Part shown: piece after piece, positions 35,792-43,797 of the stretch
How the letters are laid out: each line of letters starts with the position of its first letter
Position numbering within the stretch: position 1 is the first letter of the stretch
Source: Desulfobacter hydrogenophilus
Lineage (GTDB): Bacteria > Desulfobacterota > Desulfobacteria > Desulfobacterales > Desulfobacteraceae
Direction: 5' to 3'
DNA length: 64,000 bases
Assembly: GCF_004319545.1 (NCBI RefSeq)
Contig: NZ_CP036313.1
Location: 1,486,001-1,550,000 of the forward strand
The notes under the pieces: generated by a model
Told to the model about the DNA's origin: nothing
What the model saw: only the letters and a program-made list of their open reading frames with translations
The model's database searches: none
Translations under genes and position numbers: made by a program

Positions 35792-36409
35792 ATGAAGGGT
35801 TTAATTCAGCTTCCAGCAGAATTTGATTACAATTTGTTACTTCATGCCTTAAAGTATTACAAAAAACCAAGAGATAAAATCAGAGGCCTGATCAAGAATA
35901 AAGATATCTTAAGGGTCAAAAAAGGTCTCTATGTGTTGGGCAAAGAGTATAATAAGCCGTACAATAAGTATATCCTGGCCAATCAGATCTATGGGCCGTC
36001 CTATATCACTGGTCAAAGCGCTTTGGCATTCTGGAACATGATACCGGAACGTGTTGAACTCATTATCAGCATGACAACTAAAAGAAAGAAGCTGTTTGAA
36101 ACACCGGTTGGCAGATTTTCGTATTTATATTGCCATAAAAAGGTTTTCAACATTGGGATTAAGCTTGAACATACTGGTGATCAAAAAAGAATTCTAATAG
36201 CCTCGCCTGAGAAGGCACTGAGTGATATTATTGCAACCCAGACCCAGATTTCATCAGAAAAGGAAATGAAGGAATTTCTCCAATTAATGAGATTGGAGTA
36301 TGGTGATATCAAGAAACTTGATTCATCATTATTAGAAGAAATCAAGGCTGGATATAAAAGGCAAAGTATGAACCTGCTGCTCAATTGCTTAAAGGAAGAT
36401 TATGTTTGA
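35792..36409 (+). CDS. AbiEi-type antitoxin / transcriptional regulator (type IV toxin-antitoxin)
   Basis: A 205-residue protein with the AbiEi layout. The N-terminal winged helix includes LLHALKYYKKPRDKIRGLIK and ILRVKKGLYVLG. The C-terminal part contains YITGQSALAFWNMIPE and EKALSDIIATQ, the usual EKAL/D segment. These proteins repress their own operon and neutralise the AbiEii nucleotidyltransferase without binding it tightly. The stop overlaps the next gene's start by eight bases, the normal arrangement. Confidence 0.82.
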   Translation: MKGLIQLPAEFDYNLLLHALKYYKKPRDKIRGLIKNKDILRVKKGLYVLGKEYNKPYNKYILANQIYGPSYITGQSALAFWNMIPERVELIISMTTKRKKLFETPVGRFSYLYCHKKVFNIGIKLEHTGDQKRILIASPEKALSDIIATQTQISSEKEMKEFLQLMRLEYGDIKKLDSSLLEEIKAGYKRQSMNLLLNCLKEDYV

Positions 36410-37280
36410 TGAAAAAATCGAACAAATGTTAGACAGGTATGAATTACTTACAGTTCATGACCATGAGAATGCTCTCAAAGAGATCATACAAGAAATCGTT
36501 TTGCTTGGTTTATGGCGGTCAAAATTTTATGAAAAGGCTGTTTTTTACGGTGGAAGCGCATTACGAATTCTGCATAAGCTGGAGCGTTTTTCTGAAAATC
36601 TGGATTTTTCACTAATTCAGCCTGAAAATACTTTGGATATTAAAAAACACTTCGGTGCAGTAAAATCAGAATTGGAATTATGGGGTTTTGAGGTTTCCAC
36701 CGAAGAAAAGAGCAAGAAAAATGAAAGCAATATTGATTCAGCTTTCATAAAAGCAAATACATTGATCCATTTATTAAAAATTAATTCAAATTTAAAAACC
36801 CACAAAAATGCTGTAATGAAAATAAAATTAGAAATTGATCAAGAACCAGCCATCGGATTTACAAGTGACATCAAATATCATCTCCGCCCAATTCCATTCA
36901 CCATTAAAACCATGACATTGCCGAGTTTGTTTGCAGGCAAAATGCATGCTTTATTATGCCGTACTGTAAGGACCAACATCAAAGGCCGAGACTGGTATGA
37001 TTTAATCTGGTTTGTGAAGAATAATATCCCATGTGAGTTATATTATCTTAAAAATAAAATGGTACAAACCGGCCATTTTGATTTGTCAGAGGTCTTGGAT
37101 AAAAAAAAAGTTGTTGAATTGTTATCTGAAAAGATTAAGCAGATTGATTTTACCTTGGCAAAAAGAGATGTTGAACCATTTTTAAAAAACTCAAGGCAAA
37201 AGGATGAGTTGAATCTTTGGTCTGATGCATTTTTTAATGATTATTTAATTCAGGAAATTGATGTCCTGACAAGTCAATAA
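36402..37280 (+). CDS. AbiEii/AbiGii-type nucleotidyltransferase toxin
   Basis: A 292-residue DUF1814-type protein. The nucleotidyltransferase motif reads FYGGSALRILHKLERFSENLDFSL, split as FYGGSALRILHK and LERFSENLDFSL, near residues 47-71. The family usually has SEDLDF, so the first acidic residue of the DxD pair appears as Asn here. The later IKGRDWYDLIWF block near residue 200 is the second conserved motif. AbiEii enzymes halt growth on phage infection by modifying tRNA or other acceptors. The Asn could weaken catalysis or be a tolerated variant. Confidence 0.85.
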   Translation: MFDEKIEQMLDRYELLTVHDHENALKEIIQEIVLLGLWRSKFYEKAVFYGGSALRILHKLERFSENLDFSLIQPENTLDIKKHFGAVKSELELWGFEVSTEEKSKKNESNIDSAFIKANTLIHLLKINSNLKTHKNAVMKIKLEIDQEPAIGFTSDIKYHLRPIPFTIKTMTLPSLFAGKMHALLCRTVRTNIKGRDWYDLIWFVKNNIPCELYYLKNKMVQTGHFDLSEVLDKKKVVELLSEKIKQIDFTLAKRDVEPFLKNSRQKDELNLWSDAFFNDYLIQEIDVLTSQ

Positions 37281-37639
37281 TTAAAAGCCTACTTGATGAA
37301 CGTCAATTATAATTCCCGCCCGTATTGCCTCATGAATAAATCATACCATACCTGATTTGTTGCCTCACGAATAATGTTACCGACAAGAGGGTATTATTTC
37401 TGGGTTATTATTCAATTTTTAACATACTGACTTCTGTATTAAAATCAAACTTTTTTATTACGTTGCCTTTTTGTATTTTCAGGTTGATATGAAGTGGACC
37501 CAATGTCAAGACCGATTTTGACTTTTTTTAAGTTACATTTTTCTATAATCCTTTGTCAAATTTGATGATAACGACCTTCTTTCTTGCCAGATTACCCTTG
37601 CTATTTTGATTTCTATCCCGCTATCTCGTGTTTCAGCAG

Positions 37640-37872
37640 CTTTTTTCCTTCAAATCCCACGCCCCTAAAAAGGGATAAGCGGAGCGAGTCAATGTTTTTT
37701 TCGGAGGGTCCGAAAATCTTTTTTTCCTTCCAGGGCTTTTTTCGGTGAAGTATGATTTTGGTTAAACCATGGCATTTGTAAGCGGCCAAGGGAAAAAGAT
37801 TTTTGGAAACCGAAAAAAACATTGACTCGTGTAGTGCTCCCTTAAAAAAGGGGCTGGTATTTGAAGGTAAAA
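37640..37872. repeat. Long imperfect inverted repeat inside the ISDol1-like element
   Basis: The arms are about 85 and 75 bases (about 37640-37725 and 37795-37870). The best part is GAGTCAATGTTTTTTTCGG (37687-37705), mirrored as CCGAAAAAAACATTGACTC (about 37810-37828). Outer parts CCTTCAAAT and ATTTGAAGG also pair. No reading frame fits. It could be a nested MITE or a structured RNA/terminator barrier. Confidence 0.6.
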
Positions 37873-38498
37873 AGCATATTAAACCAAGCCTTTCTGTTTT
37901 GACCTGGGCCTAATCCGGAGCGCAGCGGAGTCCAGTTGCTTTCAGATTCTAAATCTGAAACCCCCGGTAGGGTCCCCCTGAAGGGGTCGCACCATAGTGC
38001 GAAACAAATATTCCGTAGGGCTGCCAAGGGTATCAGTCTTTCTTCATTTTTCTGGTTGATACTTAAAACCGGCTTCAATCAATATAGATTCCAAAACTAT
38101 CCCAACCTCACCTCTTCTTTTGAGCTCATCAAGCATCTACTGCTGAATTCGAGCGTTCACGCGAACTCGCTTTAGATGTGCCGGCAACTTCGGTTTTAGT
38201 TTTCCTCTATATCCGCCACGCATATCCTCTCCTTTTTAATATAAATGCTTCAAGAGTGTCGCCAATTCAGCGCTTTAGATAACTGTAATACGCTTTACAA
38301 AAAAAATAGGTGATTTTTGCATAAAAAATGACAGTTTATCATCCCTTTGATATTAAAGGGGATTTTCCACTAAGCCGGCCCTGTCATGTGTTACGATGAT
38401 GCTTTCTGATGGTACAGGATGAATATCATCATCTTTTTTTTTCATTATTTTAGCACCATAGCACTGACATTGTTTATATAGTTCCAAACGTACCGTTA

Positions 38499-40127
38499 TT
38501 ATACAGTAAGCTTTCCCTTTTCCATTTTTTGGGTATCCACTGTTATAGCTTTGAGGTCCCCGATTCTGGTATCTTCAGCCAAAGGATTACGTTTTAAAAG
38601 ATTATCATCATATGTAATAATGGCTTTTTCCCTCCAGGCTTTGACCCGCCGCTGTAAAGTCCTCAGCTGCCCCTTTGTGTATTGTCCTGGATATTTTTCC
38701 TGAAGTTTTGAAAGCATTGATTTGGCGGTCTTTTCAGGATCATTCTCCAACCATGAACAGACCTCATCCCAAGCATCTTCAAAAGGATCCTTCCTGGTTC
38801 GCCACCAGTGCTTGGCACGCGGTTTTTCCGTTTTCCTATACTGCCTCCTTTTTATAATGCCAGGTTCTAAAATCAAATTGTCATTGTTTTTTTCAGTAGG
38901 CTCTTCCGTAGTTAATGGTAATTTAAAACCGTATAGAGGCTGCCTATCTTCATTTTTACCGGAGGAAGGTTGTTTCGCCAAAGTTACATGTTTCCACAGC
39001 GCATCCTGTAAAAACTGAATTTGCTTTAACAGAAGAACCGGATCCAAAGAATAGTTTACCAATTCCAGCTTTTCATTTGTTTCCTTTTGGATCTGGACGG
39101 CTTGTTTCAACCTTTGAAATGGGGTTTGTGCAGCATCATATGTTTTCTTTATTTTGCTGTTATCTCGCCATTTTTTTTTCAGCTTCATTGAAGGTTGGAA
39201 GAAATTCACATAAAGGCGTACTGCCCGATATAACTCAGAGAGTTGCATATAAGCATGGTGACCTTCAAAACGATCGTACCCGACTATCTGCCTTACAACT
39301 ATTCCGTTTTTCTGCTCAACATAACACTGATCGTTTTTCTTATATGCTCTTCCCCTGGTAAAAGTTATCTTTTCTTTTTCGCAATAACGGATCAATTCAG
39401 TATTGATGAACTCAGTTCCGTTATCAGTATCAATCCCTAATATTGGAAAAGGTATCAATTCCTGGGCTTTATCCAAAGCATGAATAACAGCAGAACCACT
39501 GCGGTATGGTAGAGCAATACACTCGACCCAACCTGTGGCGATATCTGTCAAAACCAATGTATAAAGAAATTCTCCTTCCATGCTCCAGCCACAATGTGCT
39601 ACCAGGTCAGCCTCAAAAAAACCAGGCTCATCTTCCTCCCAATCAGTAAATGTTCTTATCGGAATCTGATGTTTAAGAAGTTTTCCGGGTTTGGTTGTAC
39701 TCATATTCAGGCCATTGTTTCTTATTGGTTTTAAAATTCGGTCAATCGTTGCGGGGCTTATTGAAATAAGTTGAGAACGGGTTTCGTCGTTAAGTTCAAG
39801 GTGTCCGTAACGTTCCAAAGTCGGCACCAGATCCTTCAAAAACGGGGCAAGCCTTTTTGAGGCGATATAGTTTGAAGCCGCCCAGGCAATTTTCAATGCT
39901 TCTTGAACGTCACTGTTATAAATTCTTGGCCGTGGCTTTTTAATTCTTCTCACAACCGGTAACTCTTTTAAAGACAGTAACCGGATTGCATATTTACGCG
40001 AGTATCCAGTTGCTAAAATGAATTCGTTCAAAATAACTGATTTGTGCTTCTTATTTTCTTCCCTATATCGGGGAGCAACATTTGCCAACAATTCTCTTTT
40101 TGCTTGAAAACTCATTAGTGACCTCAC
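38499..40127 (-). CDS. DDE integrase-type transposase (ISNCY, ISDol1-like)
   Basis: A 542-residue transposase. N-terminal HTH regions (FILATGYSRKYAIRLLS) precede an rve-type catalytic core: first Asp in FFEADLVAHCG, second in GIDTDNGTEFIN, Glu in YVEQKNGIVVR. This combination and the RGRAYKKNDQCYVEQ block are typical of the large ISDol1 group of ISNCY elements. A basic C-terminal tail with AKHWWRTRKDPFEDAWDE follows. The frame is uninterrupted, so it may be active. Confidence 0.85.
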   Translation of the reverse strand: MRSLMSFQAKRELLANVAPRYREENKKHKSVILNEFILATGYSRKYAIRLLSLKELPVVRRIKKPRPRIYNSDVQEALKIAWAASNYIASKRLAPFLKDLVPTLERYGHLELNDETRSQLISISPATIDRILKPIRNNGLNMSTTKPGKLLKHQIPIRTFTDWEEDEPGFFEADLVAHCGWSMEGEFLYTLVLTDIATGWVECIALPYRSGSAVIHALDKAQELIPFPILGIDTDNGTEFINTELIRYCEKEKITFTRGRAYKKNDQCYVEQKNGIVVRQIVGYDRFEGHHAYMQLSELYRAVRLYVNFFQPSMKLKKKWRDNSKIKKTYDAAQTPFQRLKQAVQIQKETNEKLELVNYSLDPVLLLKQIQFLQDALWKHVTLAKQPSSGKNEDRQPLYGFKLPLTTEEPTEKNNDNLILEPGIIKRRQYRKTEKPRAKHWWRTRKDPFEDAWDEVCSWLENDPEKTAKSMLSKLQEKYPGQYTKGQLRTLQRRVKAWREKAIITYDDNLLKRNPLAEDTRIGDLKAITVDTQKMEKGKLTV

Positions 40128-40308
40128 AATCTACCCTCCACATATTTTTATAATCTGTTTTGGGTAACATTATTCGTGAGGCAATAGATACAGTGCGGTT
40201 ACATTTTGTGCGATTCAATGCGCGCCGAACGACAATTAAAATTCCCGAAATTTAAAGAATCAAAAAAAATGGTAAAAGCCACCAAATTTTACTGAAGGAG
40301 TGATTTGG

Positions 40309-40371
40309 ATGGTAACAAACCAACAAGTGAGGAGGTTGTTCAAGTTGATTCAATCTGCAGTTCCAATGTCC
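40309..40371 (+). pseudogene. Start of an IS21-type istA gene, truncated
   Basis: ATG at 40309, with GGAG upstream, opens MVTNQQVRRLFKLIQ, which resembles the N-terminus of many IS21 IstA transposases. After about 20 codons the similarity ends and the frame runs to a stop near 40488 without domain content. It appears to be a stub left by a deletion. Confidence 0.4.
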
Positions 40372-40694
40372 AATGGGGTCGGACCAAGCAAATTTTTGCA
40401 ACCCATTGTAAATAGTAAAGAATTTATTTTAAACTCTTCAAAAATAGCTCTTAGCAGCCTTATTTTGACCCCGAAATGGGGCTTTTAAGAAAACATAACC
40501 ATAAGAATCGGGACGCACCCGTTTTTAGGGATCGGGGGACACCATACTCAATTCAAACAAGAAACATGCTGCGGACAAGCCGCAGATGTTAATGTTCACG
40601 GCGGCTCCGCCGCCGTGAATCGTGGTGCTGACTTCGTCCAGCACCTTGTCCAGTGCCGGTCAGCACCGCGATTATAGTGCGACAAAAAAAGGCG

Positions 40695-40723
40695 TTGAAA
40701 ATTGAGCCACGATAAACTATCAT
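40695..40723 (+). promoter_or_regulatory. Promoter-like sequence within the candidate ncRNA
   Basis: TTGAAA at 40695-40700, exactly 17 bases, then TATCAT at 40718-40723. A transcript from here would start near 40730 and contain the last two hairpins and the terminator. In DRT2 systems a promoter inside the template matters after cDNA concatenation; that parallel is speculative here. Confidence 0.4.
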
Positions 40724-40871
40724 TTAGATTACTTCCTAATGGGAAGAACGGTCTTACCTTCTGCCGATCATAAGTGATTGGCCGAGTCATCATGCGAAGT
40801 GATGACGGAGTTGGAGTCTCAAAACTCCTTCAACCAGAAAACTTACTTTTCCCTGGGTGACACCGTGGAAG

Positions 40872-40898
40872 AGCCTGAGTGAGAACTCGGGCTTTTTT
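40872..40898 (+). terminator. Rho-independent terminator ending the candidate ncRNA
   Basis: AGCCTGAGT and ACTCGGGCT pair (one mismatched/G-U position) around a GAGA tetraloop, followed by six Ts. It stands between the structured RNA region and the reverse transcriptase gene, implying a separate short transcript with partial read-through. Confidence 0.8.
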
Positions 40899-40913
40899 GT
40901 TTGTGGAGGATAT

Positions 40914-42410
40914 ATGAGTTTAGAAAACAGACTTGCTATTGCAATAAAGAAGGAAGCAGAAAAATTAATTTGCAGATACCATGAATATCACAATAATACA
41001 CATGCAGAGTTTTTGCGAAATAAAAAAAGGTTGGGAGACTCTGCCCCTCCTAAATCTATTAAAAAACCAAATTATTGGAACATAGACAAAAAATTCAATC
41101 CCTTTTACGTTAGGCGCAAACATAAAAATATCGCTAAATCAATAGCAAAAAATATAAAATTACGAACATACAATCCGAATAAGCCGTTTATAAAGGAAGT
41201 GCCAAAGCATGACGGTGGAAAACGGAACGTAACCATTTATCAGATTCCAGACGCCGCTGTTTCTAAGTTGTTTTTTAATCGATTATTATCAAAAAACAAA
41301 CATCGCTTCAGTTCTTTTTCATATGCATATAGAAATGATCGGAATGTTCATTTTGCGATCCAAGACATCTCTGTAGATCTTAAAAATAGTGAACGTATCT
41401 TCATCGCAGAATTCGATTTTTCAGATTTTTTTGGCTCGATTTCACATAACTATTTATTTGACCAATTTGGGAAAAATGGATTTTTCATTAGCCCAGAAGA
41501 AAGATTTATTATTCGAGCCTTTCTTAAAGATAGAAAAGTTGGCATACCACAGGGCACTTCTATCAGTTTATTTTTAGCCAATTTAACCTGTTGGAGTTTT
41601 GATCAGAAATTAGAAAAAGAAGGGGTGAAATTTTCAAGATATGCTGATGATACTATAGCCTGGTCTCCAGAATATTCAAAAATATGCAATTCATTTCTAT
41701 TAATAAATGAATTTTCCAAAGAGGCTGGCATTAGAATTAACATAACAAAATCAGATGGAATTAATTTACTGTCAAAACCCAATTTGCATTCTGAGATCTC
41801 ATCAAAAAAATCTTTAAACTTCCTTGGCTACACATTATCTGTTGATAGGGTCTCTATTAAAAATAAATCTGTTGATAAGATTAAAAAACAAATTTCCTAT
41901 ATATTGTATCGAAACTTGATTCAACCACTTAAAAAACCCTCTCTTGCGGGACAAAAAATACCCGCCAATGATAAAGATGAGAATTTTTTGACCGCTATGA
42001 TGCAGATTAGACGTTACCTGTATGGTGGCTTAAGCAAAAAACATATCAATGATTATCTATCGGGAAGAATAAATAGAATTTTCTTCAAAGGAATAATGAG
42101 TTTTTATCCATTGGTTGATGATACTGACCAATTAAAGGAACTCGATGGTTGGCTTCTTTCAGTAATTTACCGGTCTTTACAACTAAGAGCCAAATTGTTA
42201 GCGACATGGAGTTTTAATCGATACCACATATTTCCTTTCAATCAAAGCCGTGGAGAATTGTTGAAAAGGTGTGGAGAAGAAAAGATTTATGGAAAATATC
42301 TTTTAGAAATCCCAAGCTTTTTACTGATACACCAAGCCCTTAAAAAAGGCTTAATCGAAAAAGGTATAGAAAAAATAATGAATCCTCGTTCTCTCGGTTA
42401 TGATTATTAA
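40914..42410 (+). CDS. Standalone reverse transcriptase, probable defence-associated type (UG/DRT group)
   Basis: A 498-residue reverse transcriptase from ATG 40914 (GGAGG upstream). The catalytic blocks are EFDFSDFFGSI near residue 166-175 (first Asp), GIPQGTSISLFLANL near 210 and RYADD at 242-246. It lacks the group II intron maturase/endonuclease domains and the VTG/NAxxH motifs of retron reverse transcriptases. The C-terminal 200 residues are a helical region without a recognisable enzyme domain. A hairpin-rich non-coding region lies directly upstream. This suits the unknown-group (UG) reverse transcriptases; DRT2 or DRT9-like would be my first guesses. The surrounding AbiE, Fic and hsdS remains support a defence island. 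Confidence 0.78.
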   Translation: MSLENRLAIAIKKEAEKLICRYHEYHNNTHAEFLRNKKRLGDSAPPKSIKKPNYWNIDKKFNPFYVRRKHKNIAKSIAKNIKLRTYNPNKPFIKEVPKHDGGKRNVTIYQIPDAAVSKLFFNRLLSKNKHRFSSFSYAYRNDRNVHFAIQDISVDLKNSERIFIAEFDFSDFFGSISHNYLFDQFGKNGFFISPEERFIIRAFLKDRKVGIPQGTSISLFLANLTCWSFDQKLEKEGVKFSRYADDTIAWSPEYSKICNSFLLINEFSKEAGIRINITKSDGINLLSKPNLHSEISSKKSLNFLGYTLSVDRVSIKNKSVDKIKKQISYILYRNLIQPLKKPSLAGQKIPANDKDENFLTAMMQIRRYLYGGLSKKHINDYLSGRINRIFFKGIMSFYPLVDDTDQLKELDGWLLSVIYRSLQLRAKLLATWSFNRYHIFPFNQSRGELLKRCGEEKIYGKYLLEIPSFLLIHQALKKGLIEKGIEKIMNPRSLGYDY

Positions 42411-42585
42411 TATTTATAGATAGCGGCGCGTGTCAAGCAAGTTGTCGCCTTTGCTGTAATTTGTTCTAACTTTGCAGCACAACCCCCTCATGACCTCCGA
42501 CGGTGGGGGCCCATTATCAGCCATGAGGGAGTTATGCTCATAAAATAGGGGACAGACCACGTTTCTAAAAAACGTGGTCTGTCCG
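42411..42585. other. Non-coding junction with hairpins
   Basis: A perfect 15-bp hairpin at 42550-42584 (GGACAGACCACGTTT, loop CTAAA, then its complement) and a looser one around CCCTCATG/CATGAGGG (42486-42531). No gene is visible. The perfect hairpin could end the reverse transcriptase transcript, though it has no T-run. Confidence 0.5.
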
Positions 42586-43300
42586 TATGCCGTAACAACT
42601 GTAGTTCTCGCAGGTTTAAGTCCTGCAGGGGGGAATTATCGGTACGCCTCCTTAGCACCGGGAAGCAGCGTCTGGATAACCAGGGGTTGTAAGTTTCCCA
42701 TGGGCAAAGATACAGGCCGTAACGCAAGTGAACCTATATGTAGCCTCATTAACGAAATGAAGATGCCGACCTTTTGGACAGTAAAAGAAGGCCGTTGTAC
42801 CTGGGATTTGAAAACGGAAGCGTCCCAAGTAACCTTCCGGGGTAGCAGGGATGGCATGTATCGGAAGAATTGCAGTGCAGTGCGGGAGACCCAATATGGT
42901 TAAGGCGCAGTGCCGGCAACTGATGGAATAAGGATATCCGAAATTCCATCGGGCCATATTGGGAGTCGGAGGGGTTCATAGTACCGTTTGAGGCCAAGGG
43001 ACAACATAACCCCGGCTGAGGAAAGGGACCCTGCTTTGTTCAAGCAACCAACGAGCTGAAGATCAGGAGATTGCATTATGCTATTAACTCCAATTAAAAA
43101 AAATCAGGACGCTACTGAGGAAGCTCTATTGTAAGGCCAAGCAGGGAAAAAAGAGCGCAAGTCTTACGATGAAGAACATCGGAAAGCCGTGTACTGGAAA
43201 ACCGTATGCACGGTTTGATGAGGAGCACTGGGGATGCAAGACCTTTGGAACACGTAGTCGCCGCGTGCGGCAAGGCGTCTCGAATATAAAAAGGGCTGAA
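42586..43300 (+). mobile_element. Group II intron relic without its reverse transcriptase
   Basis: Several pieces recall a bacterial group II intron. The start region has GTAACGCAAGTGAACC-like text and is cysteine/arginine-poor in any frame. VPFEAKGQHNP...GKGPCF near 42980-43040 reads as the degenerate N-terminus of an intron-encoded protein. A domain-V-like hairpin lies at 43185-43216 (AGCCGTG...GGAAAACC...CACGGTT). The roughly 1.2-kb maturase gene is missing, and remaining frames carry stops. I could not fix the intron ends. It is probably a dead, internally deleted copy. Confidence 0.5.
43185..43216 (+). ncRNA. Group II intron domain V-like hairpin
   Basis: AGCCGTGTACTGG AAAA and the returning strand CCGTATGCACGGTTT form a 32-34 base hairpin with an asymmetric internal bulge. 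This resembles the catalytic domain V (AGCCGT...GAAA...ACGGTT). The match is partial and no folding was run. Confidence 0.45.
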
Positions 43301-43535
43301 AAAATCGGCCGAATGAGCAAATTGTCCAACAGGCTGTTGGACAATTGCCGTGGGGACATAATCTGGTGCTGATTTCCAAACTGAAAACAGCAGAGAAACA
43401 TCTGGCCTATGCACAAAAGGCGCTTGAAATGGCTGGTTCCGCAATGTGCTGATGATGCAGATCGAAACTCGCCTGTTTGGGGGCAAGGCTTGTCTGGTGT
43501 GGCGATAGAGGCTTTGCGGGTATTAAGGAGGACTC
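43301..43535. other. Non-coding stretch between the intron relic and the Fic gene
   Basis: About 235 bases. It includes the inverted repeat TTGTCCAACAG/CTGTTGGACAA at 43320-43345. No ORF is supported. It may be the eroded end of a gene that once preceded fic in a restriction-modification locus. Confidence 0.4.
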
Positions 43536-43797
43536 ATGATACTGGAAAACAAACTAAAAATAACCGATCAGATCGAACTGTCTAAAGCCGAAGAAAAAAT
43601 CAGTAAAACAAAAGCTAAGCAGTTGTTTGACTCAGGCGATATTCGCAAAGTGGAAGTCGGAACCTTTGCCGGGCTTTCATCCATTCATGGGTATCTATTT
43701 GAAGATATTTACCACTTTGCAGGCAAAATCCGCAAAGTGAATATTTCCAAAGGAAATTTTCGTTTTGCACCCCTAATGTACCTTGAGACATCACTAA

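Larger units (their letters stand above)
37360..40184 (-). mobile_element. ISNCY/ISDol1-like insertion sequence, 2825 bp
   Basis: The element is defined by 22-bp perfect terminal inverted repeats: TTGCCTCACGAATAATG... at 37360-37381, and its complement, ending ...CGTGAGGCAA, at 40163-40184. Inside are one transposase gene on the minus strand and about 1.1 kb of non-coding DNA downstream of it. A degenerate second copy of the end sequence (TTGCCTCATGAATAAATC) lies just outside at 37325. No clear target duplication was seen. Confidence 0.85.
40566..40898 (+). ncRNA. Candidate structured non-coding RNA upstream of the reverse transcriptase
   Basis: A 330-base ORF-poor stretch packed with hairpins: CTGCGG/CCGCAG; TTCACGGCGGC/GCCGCCGTGAA (11 bp perfect); GGTGCTG/CAGCACC or alternatively GGTGCTGAC/GTCAGCACC; GTCATCA/TGATGAC; and GTTGGAGT/ACTCCTTCAAC. 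It ends in a rho-independent terminator at 40872-40898, 16 bases before the reverse transcriptase start. A template RNA directly upstream is the known layout for DRT2 and some other defence reverse transcriptases. The 5' end is unknown: a promoter-like pair at 40695-40723 would give a short RNA of about 170 bases, and an upstream promoter a longer one. Confidence 0.6.

Noticed and set aside
37936..38175. 79-residue plus-strand ORF in the non-coding arm of the ISDol1-like element
   Set aside because: Composition and sequence (no domain, repeats underneath) suggest chance; no ribosome site.
40566..42410. Retron interpretation of the reverse transcriptase and its upstream hairpins
   Set aside because: The protein lacks the NAxxH and VTG motifs of retron reverse transcriptases, and I found no clear a1/a2 pair bounding the RNA.
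42605..42630. T-arm-like hairpin GCAGG TTTAAGT CCTGC suggesting a tRNA
   Set aside because: No matching acceptor, D-arm or anticodon stem in the right places on either strand; better explained as part of the intron relic.
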